Below, piece by piece: positions 32,944 through 42,010 of a stretch of DNA of 64,000 nucleotides. The position numbers and the translations under genes were made by a program. The DNA is from Dyella_D sp052115385 (GTDB lineage Bacteria; Pseudomonadota; Gammaproteobacteria; Xanthomonadales; Rhodanobacteraceae). The stretch spans positions 62,001 through 126,000 of the forward strand of contig NZ_JBFRGP010000011.1 in the NCBI RefSeq assembly GCF_052115385.1, written 5' to 3'. The notes under the pieces are model-generated. The model was given only the letters and a program-made list of their open reading frames with translations. It searched no databases and had not been told where the DNA came from. Each line of letters begins with the position of its first letter. Position 1 is the first letter of the stretch.

Positions 32944-33954
32944 ATGCGCGCCTACCAGCTCACCCAGTTCGGCCTCGACCACCTGTCCCTGCTCGACCAG
33001 CCCGCCCCGCGCCCCGGCCCCGGCCAGGTGCTGGTGAAGATGGAAGCGGCTTCGCTCAACTTCCGCGATCACCTGATGGTCCACGGCCAGCTCTACCGCG
33101 ACGTGGCGCTGCCGATGACGCCGGTCTCCGATGGCGCCGGCACGGTGCTGGAAGTCGGCGACAGCGTCACCCGCTTCAAGCCCGGCGACCGCGTCAGCAC
33201 CTTCTACAAGGCGCGCTGGCTGGCCGGCGGCATGCGTCCCGAATGGGAGGGCGCGGACCTCGGCGGTCCGGGGCCGGGCGCGATGCGCGAGCTGGCCTGC
33301 TATGACGCTTATGCGCTGGCCCACGCGCCGTCGCATATGAGCGCCGTGCAGGCGGCCACCCTGCCGATTGCCGCACTCACCGCGTGGACGGCGCTGGAGC
33401 AGGCCCACGTCACCACCGGCCAGAGCGTGCTGTTGCTCGGCACCGGCGGCGTGTCGCTGTTCGCGCTGCAACTGGCGAAGGCGCGTGGGGCGAAGGTGAT
33501 CCTGCTGTCGTCCAGCGACGAGAAGCTGGAACGCGCCAAGGCGCTGGGCGCCGATATCGGCATCAACTACGCGAAGCTGCCTGCATGGGGCGCCGCGGTG
33601 CGCGAAGCCAATGGCGGGCGCGGCGTGGATGTCGTAGTGGAGACGGTCGGCGCGTCGACCTTCGCGCAATCGGTGGACGCAGTGGCGATGCACGGCTTTA
33701 TCGGCATCGTCGGTTTCATGGGCGGCAACGAAGCGACGCTGCCGCTGGTGCCGGCCATTCTCAAGCGCGTGCAGCTGCAGGGCATCTCGGTCGCCTCGCT
33801 GGAACAGCACGAGCGGATGGTGCGCGCGCTGGAGGCGATCCGGCTGCAGCCGGTGATCGATGCGGTGTACGGGTTTGGCGAGTTGCGCGAGGCGTTCGGG
33901 GAGATGGCTGCCGGGAAGCACTTCGGCAAGATCGCGATCGACTTCGCCAGGTAA
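32944..33954 (+). CDS. MDR-family NAD(P)H-dependent oxidoreductase (quinone reductase-like)
   Basis: A 336-residue medium-chain reductase. The N-terminal GroES-like domain has SLNFRDHLMVHGQLY and PVSDGAGTVLEVGDSV. The nucleotide-binding domain has LLLGTGGVSLFALQLAKARG (the GxGxxG-type loop) and VDVVVETVGAST. The four-Cys structural zinc site of classical alcohol dehydrogenases is absent, which points to the zinc-free quinone oxidoreductase-like branch. ATG 32944 has AGGAG seven bases upstream. It is divergent from the LysR gene, which probably controls it. Confidence 0.9.
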   Translation: MRAYQLTQFGLDHLSLLDQPAPRPGPGQVLVKMEAASLNFRDHLMVHGQLYRDVALPMTPVSDGAGTVLEVGDSVTRFKPGDRVSTFYKARWLAGGMRPEWEGADLGGPGPGAMRELACYDAYALAHAPSHMSAVQAATLPIAALTAWTALEQAHVTTGQSVLLLGTGGVSLFALQLAKARGAKVILLSSSDEKLERAKALGADIGINYAKLPAWGAAVREANGGRGVDVVVETVGASTFAQSVDAVAMHGFIGIVGFMGGNEATLPLVPAILKRVQLQGISVASLEQHERMVRALEAIRLQPVIDAVYGFGELREAFGEMAAGKHFGKIAIDFAR

Positions 33955-33966
33955 TCCAAAGCCGGC

Positions 33967-34053
33967 GTAGGTTGGGGTGAGCGAAGCGAACCCCAACATG
34001 GGCCACCTTCCGCCGCGCACACGTTGGGGTTCGCTTCGCTCACCCCAACCTAC
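33967..34053. repeat. Dispersed inverted repeat, family I, copy d
   Basis: Two opposed units of the short-centre variant (GTAGGTTGGGGTGAGCGAAG then CGAACCCCAAC) with about 22 bases between. It fills the gap between the convergent reductase and Gfo/Idh genes. Confidence 0.88.
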
Positions 34054-34069
34054 GCCGGCGCGTGGCGCC

Positions 34070-35092
34070 TCAGGCGCCGATGACCTGCCCCGTCTTGCGC
34101 CGATACGCACGCAGCACCTGATCCATCACCCAGTTCGTGCGCGCCCCGCTCTCGGCGGTGGAAGGACACACGCCCTTCTCCCCGCGCAACTCCCGCACGA
34201 TGGTCTCGATCAACGGCTGCTGGATATGCGCGGGATTGGCCACGCGATACTCGCGCACGCCCTCCTTCGTCTCCACCGCGATCGGCCCGTCGCCAAAGGT
34301 GGCAAAGCGCATGCTGCCCCGGTCGCCGATCACCTCGATGCAGTCGTGGTGCTTGTAGCTGTCGAAATTCCACAGCCCGGTACCCAGCACGCCGCTGTCG
34401 AAGGCGAACGACATCGCCACCGTATCCTCCGGCGGATACGCGCCGAGCTGATTGCCCGCGCGCCCTTCCGCCGACACGATCGGCCCGAACAGCCAGTCGA
34501 GGATATCCAGCGTATGGCAGCCGATATCCATGAACACGCCACCGCCGGAAATTTCCGGCAGCACGTGCCACGGCAGCCTGGCGCTGTCGTGATAGCGCGG
34601 ATGGTGCGGCTCGTACAGCACCGTGTTGACCGCCCGCGGCGCACCGATCGCCTGCTGCTCGAACAGCAGCTCGCGCACTTTGTGGAAGCGCGGCAGCATG
34701 CGGCGGTAATAGGCGACGAACACCGGCACCTTCGCGTCGACACCCGCACGCAGGATCGCCGCGCACTCGGCATGGTCCAGCGCCATCGGCTTTTCCACAT
34801 ACACCGGCTTGCCCGCGGCGATGCACATCAACGCGTACTGCTTGTGCGTCGACGGCGGCGTGGCTACGTAGACCGCATCCACTTCCGCGTCGGCGATCAG
34901 CGCGGCCGCATCGTCGTACCAGCGCGGCACGCCGTGGCGCTGCGCATAGTCCTGCGCCTTGGCGCCGTCGCGCCGCATCACCGCCACCAGCGCGGAATGC
35001 GGCGCCTGCTGGAAACCGGGGCCGCTCTTCAGCTCGGTGACGTTGCCGCAGCCGATGATGCCCCAACGGATCACGTGCGCTTCCTGGTTCAT
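34070..35092 (-). CDS. Gfo/Idh/MocA family oxidoreductase
   Basis: A 340-residue NAD(P)-dependent dehydrogenase, usually acting on sugars or cyclitols. The Rossmann start is IRWGIIGCGNVTELKSGPGF and the family motif EKPMALDHAEC (with VYVATPPSTHKQYA before it) carries the catalytic Lys. The C-terminal domain binds substrate, with CHTLDILDWLFG including the usual Asp/His region. It overlaps the preceding PhyH gene by four bases (ATGA), so the two probably act in one pathway, perhaps catabolism of a sugar-like compound; the compound is not evident. Confidence 0.92.
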   Translation of the reverse strand: MNQEAHVIRWGIIGCGNVTELKSGPGFQQAPHSALVAVMRRDGAKAQDYAQRHGVPRWYDDAAALIADAEVDAVYVATPPSTHKQYALMCIAAGKPVYVEKPMALDHAECAAILRAGVDAKVPVFVAYYRRMLPRFHKVRELLFEQQAIGAPRAVNTVLYEPHHPRYHDSARLPWHVLPEISGGGVFMDIGCHTLDILDWLFGPIVSAEGRAGNQLGAYPPEDTVAMSFAFDSGVLGTGLWNFDSYKHHDCIEVIGDRGSMRFATFGDGPIAVETKEGVREYRVANPAHIQQPLIETIVRELRGEKGVCPSTAESGARTNWVMDQVLRAYRRKTGQVIGA

Positions 35093-35931
35093 CGGATCTC
35101 GAATTCCTTGCTGATGAATTGCTGGTGCCAGGCGTGGTACTGGTCCACTTCCGGATGGCGCGCGCGTTCGGCGACGTGCGCTTCGAGCGCGGCGCGCACC
35201 TCGGGCGCCAGGCTCGCCAGATATTCCGGCGTGTATTCACGATGATCGAGCACGCCGAAGTGGCAGGTCGGCGCATGCGCGCTGGCATGGAAGCCCAGAT
35301 GGATGGTGATGCGCCGCTGTTCGAGCACGCCCGCATAGCCGCGATGCACGGCGTAGTTGTTGTAGAACACCGCCTGGCCGGGCTTCAGCACCAGCTGGAT
35401 GCCCTGCGCAAGCTCCGGCTGCGCATCGACCGGCGCGATGCGGGGATCGCTGCCGAAGATGCGCCGCTCCGCGTCGTCGTACGCGCGGCGATGGCTGCCC
35501 GGCACGATCCACAAACAGGGGTCGTCTGTCAGCGGGATATTCACCTGCACGTAGTTGTAGCGATAGTCATCGCTGAACCAGCGCGGGTCGATCTGCTCGT
35601 CCGGCACCTGCATCAGGTCGCGATGCCAGCCCTGCCGATAGTCCACGCCGGCGTCGGCATAGAACAGCGAGGCGCCATCGATCACGATGCCCTCGCCCAG
35701 CAGGTCCGCCGCGATCGCCCGCAGCACGGGATGGCAGATCACCGGCTGGATCGCGCGCACGTCCTTGCCCGGCTGCAGGAACTGCAGGTTCATCATGCGG
35801 CCACGCTCGCCGCGTTCGGCGCGCGCCCGTTCCACGCCGTCGACGTAGCGCGCGACCTCGTCCGCGCTCAAGGCGTCGCGGATCACATAACCCTGGGTCC
35901 GGAACTGTTCGCGCTCCGCCGCGGTAAGCAT
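35089..35931 (-). CDS. PhyH-family Fe(II)/2-oxoglutarate dioxygenase
   Basis: A 280-residue phytanoyl-CoA dioxygenase-like enzyme. The iron ligands are seen as His103 and Asp105 in GWHRDLMQVP and His196 in YNNYAVHRGYAG, with Arg downstream (EQRRITIHLGFH) to hold 2-oxoglutarate. It starts MLTAAEREQFRTQGYVIRDA, typical of the family. The actual substrate is unknown. Start 35931 is the first ATG of the domain. It forms a coupled pair with the Gfo/Idh gene. Confidence 0.92.
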   Translation of the reverse strand: MLTAAEREQFRTQGYVIRDALSADEVARYVDGVERARAERGERGRMMNLQFLQPGKDVRAIQPVICHPVLRAIAADLLGEGIVIDGASLFYADAGVDYRQGWHRDLMQVPDEQIDPRWFSDDYRYNYVQVNIPLTDDPCLWIVPGSHRRAYDDAERRIFGSDPRIAPVDAQPELAQGIQLVLKPGQAVFYNNYAVHRGYAGVLEQRRITIHLGFHASAHAPTCHFGVLDHREYTPEYLASLAPEVRAALEAHVAERARHPEVDQYHAWHQQFISKEFEIR

Positions 35932-36010
35932 GCAGCGCACTCCTCGAAGACTGGCCTGGCGCCGGCGGCGCCGTATTGGCCGGCGATTCTGGGCGCCAGC
36001 CCGCGGACGG

Positions 36011-37108
36011 TCAATCGCGCGCGGGACGCAGGCGCAGGCGCAGGTCCTGGCCCAGCATGCGCTGGTCCAGCACGCGCAGGTTCCAGCGCGCGCCCATGTC
36101 TTCCAGCGCGGGCAGGCGCAGCAGCGGACGGGCGGTGTCGCCCAGCAGCAGCGGCGCGATGTAGAGCAGCAGTTCGTCGGCCAGGCCCGCGGCGAGCAAC
36201 GCGCCGCACAGGGTGGGGCCGGCTTCGACATGCACTTCGTTGCAGCCGCGCGCGGCCAGCAGGGCCAGCACGGCGGACAGGTCGAGGCCGCCGTCCGCTT
36301 CCGCGACTGCCGCCAGATCGGCCTGCTGCAGATGCGCCGGCACGGCCGCGCCTTCGGCGTGCAGCAGCAAGGTCGGTGCGCTGCCGTCCAGCACGTGGCT
36401 GCCGGCCGGCGTGCGCAGGCTGCGGTCCAGCACCACGCGCAGCGGCGGCGCGCAGGGTTCATCGATGCGTGCGGTCAGCCGCGGATCGTCCGCCAGCACC
36501 GTGCCGCTGCCGGCGAGGATCGCCGAGCTGCGCGCACGCCAGCGCTGCACGTCGGCGCGCGCGGCTTCGCCGGTGATCCATTTCGACTCGCCATGCGCCA
36601 GCGCGGTACGGCCGTCCAGGCTCATTGCCAGCTTCAGGCGTACCCAGGGGCGGTTGCGCTCGATGCGGCTGAAGAAGCCGACGTTCAATTCGCGCGCGGC
36701 TTCGCGCATCAAGCCGATGTCGACCGCGATACCCGCTTCGCGCAGCTTGCCGATGCCGCGGCCTGCCACTTGCGGGAACGGATCCTCGGCCGCCACCACC
36801 ACCCGCGACACGCCCGCCGCGACCAGCGCATCCGCGCAAGGCGGCGTGCGGCCGTGATGGGCACAGGGTTCCAGCGTGACGTAGGCGGTGGCGCCGCGGG
36901 CGCGCGCGCCGGCGGCGCGCAAGGCGAACACTTCGGCATGCGGTTCGCCGGCGCGCGGATGGAAGCCTTCGCCCACCACCTCGTCGCCATGCGCGATCAC
37001 GCAACCCACGCGCGGATTCGGCTGGGTGGTGAACATGCCGCGCTCGGCCAGGCGCAGGGCCTGCGCCATCAGCACGTGATCGGTGGCAGTAAAGGCGGAG
37101 CTGGACAT
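36011..37108 (-). CDS. ribD: Bifunctional riboflavin deaminase/reductase RibD
   Basis: A 365-residue enzyme catalysing two early riboflavin steps. The N-terminal deaminase domain (1-145) has the zinc motifs PHAEVFALR and LEPCAHHGRTPPCADAL. The C-terminal reductase domain (about 150-365) has RPWVRLKLAMSLDGRTAL and LAGSGTVLADDPRL, ending with the NADPH-binding VEAGPTLCGALLAAGLADEL. It lies 72 bases after nrdR. It is separated from the FMN-riboswitch run at 28-32 kb, so it is probably not under that switch. Confidence 0.96.
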   Translation of the reverse strand: MSSSAFTATDHVLMAQALRLAERGMFTTQPNPRVGCVIAHGDEVVGEGFHPRAGEPHAEVFALRAAGARARGATAYVTLEPCAHHGRTPPCADALVAAGVSRVVVAAEDPFPQVAGRGIGKLREAGIAVDIGLMREAARELNVGFFSRIERNRPWVRLKLAMSLDGRTALAHGESKWITGEAARADVQRWRARSSAILAGSGTVLADDPRLTARIDEPCAPPLRVVLDRSLRTPAGSHVLDGSAPTLLLHAEGAAVPAHLQQADLAAVAEADGGLDLSAVLALLAARGCNEVHVEAGPTLCGALLAAGLADELLLYIAPLLLGDTARPLLRLPALEDMGARWNLRVLDQRMLGQDLRLRLRPARD

Positions 37109-37180
37109 GGCGTCCCGTCAGTTTCGAAGCGCAGGCGCGGGCCGGAGGAGTCTATGCGAAGCCGTGCTGCCGCCGCGCCG

Positions 37181-37699
37181 TTATTTCTTGCCGCGCCGCG
37201 CGCTTGCCTCGCCCAGCAGCGAGAGCTGCAGGCTCTCCAGCCCGGGCAGGTCGCGCTCCAGTTTCTCGATTTCCTCGCGGAACGCCTGCACGTCCTCGAA
37301 CTTGCGATAGACCGAGGCGAAGCGCACATAGGCGACCTGGTCCAGCTTCTTCAGCTCGCGCATCACCAGCTCGCCGACCTGGCGCGAGGGCACTTCGCGC
37401 TCGCCGCTCTTGCGCAGGTCGTTGACGATGGTGCGTACCGCCACGTCCACCGCATCGCTGGCCACCGGCCGCTTCTGCAGGGCGCGTTCGAAGCTCACGC
37501 GCAGCTTGCGCTCGTCGAAGGCTTCGCGGCGCTCGCCGCTCTTGACGATGGCGGGAAGCTTGAGTTCGGCCGTTTCGAAGGTGTTGAAGCGCTCGCCGCA
37601 CTGGGGGCATTCGCGTCGCCGGCGCACCGTGGTGCCGTCGTCGGCCAGACGCGAATCGATCACACGGGTGTCTTCATGCTGACAAAAAGGGCAATGCAT
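37181..37699 (-). CDS. nrdR: Transcriptional repressor NrdR
   Basis: A 172-residue repressor of ribonucleotide reductase genes that senses ATP/dATP. The N-terminal zinc ribbon has two Cys pairs (CPFC and CPQC) with the DNA-binding RRRRE between, followed by an ATP-cone domain (about 49-139) with VVKSGERREAFDERK-type sequence. The start MHCPFCQHEDTRVIDSRLAD is typical. It lies between glyA and ribD; glyA-nrdR-ribD is a conserved order in gammaproteobacteria. Confidence 0.97.
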   Translation of the reverse strand: MHCPFCQHEDTRVIDSRLADDGTTVRRRRECPQCGERFNTFETAELKLPAIVKSGERREAFDERKLRVSFERALQKRPVASDAVDVAVRTIVNDLRKSGEREVPSRQVGELVMRELKKLDQVAYVRFASVYRKFEDVQAFREEIEKLERDLPGLESLQLSLLGEASARRGKK

Positions 37700-37787
37700 G
37701 GGGCGCCATTAGACGTTCAGTTGGACCGCCATACAACCCGGCGCCCTCCCGGCGTGGCCTGAAGGGACCGGGTTGGCGGGCGCCGGT

Positions 37788-37817
37788 GCGACGAGCGGCC
37801 CCTTTCCGGCTCGTCGC
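37788..37817 (-). terminator. Hairpin downstream of glyA
   Basis: A 9-bp stem (GCGACGAGC / GCTCGTCGC) with a 12-base loop starts 24 bases after the glyA stop. There is no T tract after it on either strand, so it may be a transcript-stabilising hairpin or a Rho-associated end rather than a classic terminator. Confidence 0.4.
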
Positions 37818-37841
37818 AAAACGCCCGCTGGCAGCGTTGGC

Positions 37842-39095
37842 TCAGCCGTAGACCGGGAACCGGTGGCACTGCGCGGTGACCTGCTCGCGCACCTTGGCCA
37901 GCACGGCCTCGTCGCCCGGCGCGTCCAGCACATCGCAGATCCAGCCGGCCAGCGCGACCACGTCGGCTTCCAGGTAGCCGCGCGTGGTGACCGCCGGCGT
38001 GCCGATACGCAGGCCCGAAGTGACAAACGGCTTGCGCGGATCGTTCGGCACGGCGTTCTTGTTGACGGTGATGTGCGCCTTGCCCAGCGCCTCTTCCGCG
38101 TCCTTGCCGGTGACGTCGCGGCCGATCAGGTCGACCAGCATCAGGTGGTTCTCGGTGCCGCCGGAGACGATCTTGTAGCCGCGCTCGATGAAGGTTTTGG
38201 CCATCGCCTTGGCGTTCTTCACCACCTGCTGCTGGTAGCTCTTGAACGACGGTTCCAGCGCTTCCTTGAACGCCACCGCCTTGGCCGCGATCACGTGCAT
38301 CAGCGGGCCGCCCTGGATGCCGGGGAACACGATCGACTGCAGCTTCTTCTCGATCTCTTCGCCGGCGTCCTTTGCCACGATGATGCCGCCGCGCGGGCCG
38401 CGCAGGGTCTTGTGGGTGGTCGAGGTGACCACGTGCGCATGCGGCAGCGGGCTGGGATACACGCCGGCGGCGATCAGGCCGGCGACGTGGGCCATGTCCA
38501 CGAACAGGTAGGCGCCGACCTTGTCGGCGATGGCGCGGAAACGCGCCCAGTCCATCACCTGCGAGTAGGCGCTGAAGCCGGCCACGATCATCTTCGGCTT
38601 GTGCTCCAGGGCCAGGCGCTCGACTTCGTCGTAGTCGACCAGGCCTTGCTCGTTCACGCCGTACTGCACGGCGTTGAGGATCTTGCCGGACAGGTTGACC
38701 TTGGCGCCGTGGGTAAGGTGGCCGCCGTGGGCCAGGCTCATGCCGAGGATGGTGTCGCCCGGGTTGAGCAGGGCGAAGTACACCGCCTGGTTGGCCTGCG
38801 AGCCCGAATGCGGCTGCACGTTGGCGTAGCTGGCGCCGAACAGCTGCTTCAGGCGCTCGATGGCGAGGCGCTCGGCCACGTCCACGTATTCGCAGCCGCC
38901 GTAGTAGCGCTTGCCCGGATAGCCTTCCGCATATTTGTTGGTCAGCACGCTGCCCTGGGCCTCGAGCACGCGCGGGCTGGCGTAGTTCTCGGAGGCGATC
39001 AGCTCGACGTGGTCTTCCTGGCGGCGCGCCTCGTCGGCCATGGCCTGGGCCAGCTCGTCGTCGAAGCCGGCGATCGTCTCGTTCTTGGCAAACAT
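37842..39095 (-). CDS. glyA: Serine hydroxymethyltransferase
   Basis: A 417-residue PLP enzyme that interconverts serine and glycine and charges tetrahydrofolate with one-carbon units. Family sequences include HVELIASENYASPRVLEAQG, NKYAEGYPGKRYYGGCEYVD, and the PLP-lysine region VTSTTHKTLRGPRGG. The start MFAKNETIAGFDDELAQAM at 39095 has AGAGGTCAGG just upstream; the longer frame runs back into a repeat and is not coding. nrdR and ribD follow on the same strand. Confidence 0.97.
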   Translation of the reverse strand: MFAKNETIAGFDDELAQAMADEARRQEDHVELIASENYASPRVLEAQGSVLTNKYAEGYPGKRYYGGCEYVDVAERLAIERLKQLFGASYANVQPHSGSQANQAVYFALLNPGDTILGMSLAHGGHLTHGAKVNLSGKILNAVQYGVNEQGLVDYDEVERLALEHKPKMIVAGFSAYSQVMDWARFRAIADKVGAYLFVDMAHVAGLIAAGVYPSPLPHAHVVTSTTHKTLRGPRGGIIVAKDAGEEIEKKLQSIVFPGIQGGPLMHVIAAKAVAFKEALEPSFKSYQQQVVKNAKAMAKTFIERGYKIVSGGTENHLMLVDLIGRDVTGKDAEEALGKAHITVNKNAVPNDPRKPFVTSGLRIGTPAVTTRGYLEADVVALAGWICDVLDAPGDEAVLAKVREQVTAQCHRFPVYG

Positions 39096-39211
39096 CCTGA
39101 CCTCTGCGGGGTGGCTGGCGGGGAGTTGAAGCTGGAAAGTGTAGCGCCCGGGGGGTTGGGGGGCCACCTTAGGAAGGCTCGGAAACCGCATACCGGCGGG
39201 TATCCGCGGGG

Positions 39212-39300
39212 CGTAGGCTGGGGTGAGCCGAAGGCGAACCCCAACAGCCCGCGGCCTCCGCAACATCCGTTGGGGTTCGCTGCGCTCACCCCAACCTACG
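39212..39300. repeat. Dispersed inverted repeat, family I, copy e
   Basis: Two opposed units with slightly different centres (GTAGGCTGGGGTGAGCCGAA on the left, the GCGCAGCG variant on the right). The right unit overlaps the 3' end of the DUF817 gene and encodes its last residues and TGA stop. Confidence 0.87.
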
Positions 39301-40140
39301 GCGTTGGGCCACCGCCGACACCATCACGTAGCTGATGATCATCAGCAGCAGCCAGGAACCGAGCTTGCTCAGCGGGACCACGCTCCAGCCGTCCCGCTGC
39401 GCCGGATAACGCCACGCGGCGGCGAAGGTGCCCACGTTCTCGGCCAGCCAGATAAACGTGGCCACCAGCACGAAGCCCAACAGCAGCGGCATGCGGCGGT
39501 GCTCGCGGCGCACGCGGAAATGCACCCATGTACGCCCGAACAGCAGGGCCACCGCGCCGAACAACAGCCAGCGCGCATCCGGCACGAAGTGGTGGCTGAA
39601 GAAGTTGAGGTAGATCGCCAGCGCCAGCCACGCCGTCGCCGCGAACGGGGGATGCCGCACGAAGCGGAACTCGAACAGCCGCCAGGCCCGCGCGATATAG
39701 CTGCCGACCGCCGCATACATGAAGCCGGTGAACAGCGGCACGCCGCCGATCCGCAGCAGCGAGGGCTCCGGGTATTCCCACGAGCCCATCGCCGTCTTGA
39801 ACACTTCCATGGCGGTGCCGGTGAGGTGGAACAGCAGGATGACCGCCGCTTCCTCGCGCGTTTCCAGGCGCAGCGCCAGCAGCAGGCACTGCAGGGCGAA
39901 CGCGGCCAGCACCAGGAAGTCGTAGCGGGCCAGCCAGGCGCCGCCGGGATAGAACGCCCAGGTCAGCAGCAGCAAGGCCAGCATGCAGCCGCCGAACAGG
40001 CAGGCCCAGGCCTGCTTGAGGCCGAAGCAGACGAACTCGTGCAGCACCAGGGCCCAGGCGCCGCGCGGCGCGGCCCAGCCCTGCGCCCAGGCGTCCAGGC
40101 GCCACAGGCCGCGGGGTGGCGAGATCGAAAGGGAATCCAT
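39286..40140 (-). CDS. DUF817 family integral membrane protein
   Basis: A 284-residue polytopic membrane protein with about eight hydrophobic segments. Recognisable DUF817 sequences are HEFVCFGLKQAWACLFGG, FKTAMGSWEYPEPSLLRIGG and VPLFTGFMYAAVGSYIARAW. Its function is not established. The last residues (RRRLG) and the TGA stop come from the inserted repeat at 39212-39300, so the ancestral C-terminus may have been different. ATG 40140 is the start that fits the first amphipathic segment; it is divergent from ettA. Confidence 0.9.
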   Translation of the reverse strand: MDSLSISPPRGLWRLDAWAQGWAAPRGAWALVLHEFVCFGLKQAWACLFGGCMLALLLLTWAFYPGGAWLARYDFLVLAAFALQCLLLALRLETREEAAVILLFHLTGTAMEVFKTAMGSWEYPEPSLLRIGGVPLFTGFMYAAVGSYIARAWRLFEFRFVRHPPFAATAWLALAIYLNFFSHHFVPDARWLLFGAVALLFGRTWVHFRVRREHRRMPLLLGFVLVATFIWLAENVGTFAAAWRYPAQRDGWSVVPLSKLGSWLLLMIISYVMVSAVAQRRRLG

Positions 40141-40264
40141 GCGGGCGCGCTCCGTGCCAGGTCGTAGCGCGCCAGCCTGGGGGAGCGCCATGGCCCGGCG
40201 GCGCCAGGCCATGGCAGAGCCGGGGCGCGGCGCTGGCCGTCACCGGGACGACGCGCCGACCCGC

Positions 40265-40270
40265 TATAAT
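40265..40270 (+). promoter_or_regulatory. Probable -10 box of the ettA promoter
   Basis: A perfect TATAAT stands in otherwise very GC-rich sequence 73 bases before the ettA start. No convincing -35 hexamer is present at 17 bases; the upstream sequence is CCGTCACCGGG. Confidence 0.4.
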
Positions 40271-40342
40271 CTCCGGTTTAACCCAACGCCCTAGCGCCAG
40301 CGCCCACCTCGTGGGCCGGCGGCGCACGCCTCCGGAGGCTCC

Positions 40343-42004
40343 ATGCAGTACATCTACACCATGAACGGGGTCAGCAAGATCGTTCCCCCGAAGCGCCAGA
40401 TCATCAAGGACATCTCGCTGTCGTTCTTCCCCGGCGCCAAGATCGGCCTGCTGGGCGTCAACGGCGCGGGCAAGTCCACGGTGCTGCGCATCATGGCCGG
40501 CGTCGACACCGATTTTCAGGGCGAAGCCCGCGCACAGCCCGGCACCAAGGTCGGCTATCTGGCGCAGGAGCCCCAGCTCGATGCCGAGAAGACCGTGCGC
40601 GAGGCGGTGGAAGAAGGCGTGTCGGTGATCCTGGACGCGCAGAAGCGCCTGGAAGAGGTCTACGCCGCCTATGGCGAGGAAGGCGCCAACTTCGACAAGC
40701 TGGCCGCCGAGCAGCAGGAGCTGGAGAACATCCTGGCGGTGAACGACGCCCATGCGCTGGAGCGCCAGCTCGAAGTGGCCGCCGACGCGCTGCGCCTGCC
40801 GCCGTGGGACGCCAAGATCGGCCCGCTGTCCGGCGGCGAGAAGCGCCGCGTGGCGCTGTGCCGCCTGCTGCTGTCCAAGCCCGACATGCTGCTGCTGGAC
40901 GAGCCCACCAACCATCTGGACGCCGAGTCGGTGGACTGGCTGGAGCAGTTCCTGCAGAACTACCCCGGCACCGTGGTGGCGGTCACCCATGACCGCTACT
41001 TCCTGGACAACGCCGCCGAGTGGATCCTCGAGCTGGACCGCGGCCGCGGCATCCCGTGGAAGGGCAACTACACCGAGTGGCTGGAGCAGAAGGACGCGCG
41101 CCTGAAGCAGGAAGCCAGCCAGGAGAAGTCGCGCCAGAAGGCGATCGAGAAGGAGCTGGAGTGGGTGCGCTCGGCCGCCAAGGGCCGCCAGTCCAAGGGC
41201 AAGGCGCGCCTGAACCGCTTCGAGGAACTGAACTCGGTCGAGTACCAGCACCGCAACGAGACCAACGAGATCTTCATCCCGCCGGGCGAGCGCCTGGGCC
41301 AGGAAGTGATCGAGTTCAAGAACGTGACCAAGGCCTTCGGCGACCGCCTGCTGATCGACGACCTGTCGTTCAAGGTGCCGCCGGGTGCGATCGTCGGCGT
41401 GATCGGCCCGAACGGCGCCGGCAAGTCGACCCTGATGAAGCTGATCATCGGCAAGGAGCAGCCCGATTCCGGCGAAGTGAAGCTCGGCCACACCGTCAAG
41501 CTCGCCTACGTCGACCAGTCGCGCGGCATGCTCGATGCGAAGAACAACGTGTGGCAGGAAGTGTCCGGCGGCCTGGACATCCTCAACATCGGCAACTTCG
41601 AGATCCAGTCGCGCGCCTACATCGGCCGCTTCAACTTCAAGGGCACCGACCAGCAGAAGATCGTCGGCAGCCTCTCCGGCGGTGAACGCGGCCGCCTGCA
41701 CCTGGCCAAGACCCTGCTGCAGGGCGGCAACATGCTCCTGCTCGACGAGCCGTCCAACGACCTGGACGTGGAAACCCTGCGCGCGCTGGAAGACGCGCTG
41801 CTGGAATTCCCCGGCTGCGCGATGGTGATCTCGCATGACCGCTGGTTCCTGGACCGCATCGCCACGCACATCCTGGCGTTCGAGGGCGACTCGCACGTCG
41901 AGTTCTTCCCCGGCAACTACAACGAGTACGAGGCGGACAAGAAGCGTCGCCTGGGTGACGAGGCGGCGAAGCCGCATCGGGTGAAGTACAAGAAGCTGGC
42001 GTAA
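40343..42004 (+). CDS. ettA: Energy-dependent translational throttle protein EttA (ABC-F)
   Basis: A 553-residue ribosome-binding ABC-F ATPase that gates the first elongation steps according to ATP/ADP levels. Two ABC domains are present. The first has Walker A GVNGAGKST, signature LSGGEKRRVAL and DEPTNHLD. The second has GPNGAGKST, LSGGERGRLHL and DEPSNDLD. The linker carries the charged helices (EKSRQKAIEKELEWVRSAAK). The start MQYIYTMNGVSKIVPPKRQI is diagnostic of EttA, and no membrane domain exists. Confidence 0.97.
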   Translation: MQYIYTMNGVSKIVPPKRQIIKDISLSFFPGAKIGLLGVNGAGKSTVLRIMAGVDTDFQGEARAQPGTKVGYLAQEPQLDAEKTVREAVEEGVSVILDAQKRLEEVYAAYGEEGANFDKLAAEQQELENILAVNDAHALERQLEVAADALRLPPWDAKIGPLSGGEKRRVALCRLLLSKPDMLLLDEPTNHLDAESVDWLEQFLQNYPGTVVAVTHDRYFLDNAAEWILELDRGRGIPWKGNYTEWLEQKDARLKQEASQEKSRQKAIEKELEWVRSAAKGRQSKGKARLNRFEELNSVEYQHRNETNEIFIPPGERLGQEVIEFKNVTKAFGDRLLIDDLSFKVPPGAIVGVIGPNGAGKSTLMKLIIGKEQPDSGEVKLGHTVKLAYVDQSRGMLDAKNNVWQEVSGGLDILNIGNFEIQSRAYIGRFNFKGTDQQKIVGSLSGGERGRLHLAKTLLQGGNMLLLDEPSNDLDVETLRALEDALLEFPGCAMVISHDRWFLDRIATHILAFEGDSHVEFFPGNYNEYEADKKRRLGDEAAKPHRVKYKKLA

Positions 42005-42010
42005 CAGCTT

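Noticed and set aside
37700..37841. A glycine riboswitch or other aptamer near glyA
   Set aside because: This stretch lies downstream of glyA, and the region upstream of glyA (39096-39211) shows none of the conserved glycine-aptamer blocks.
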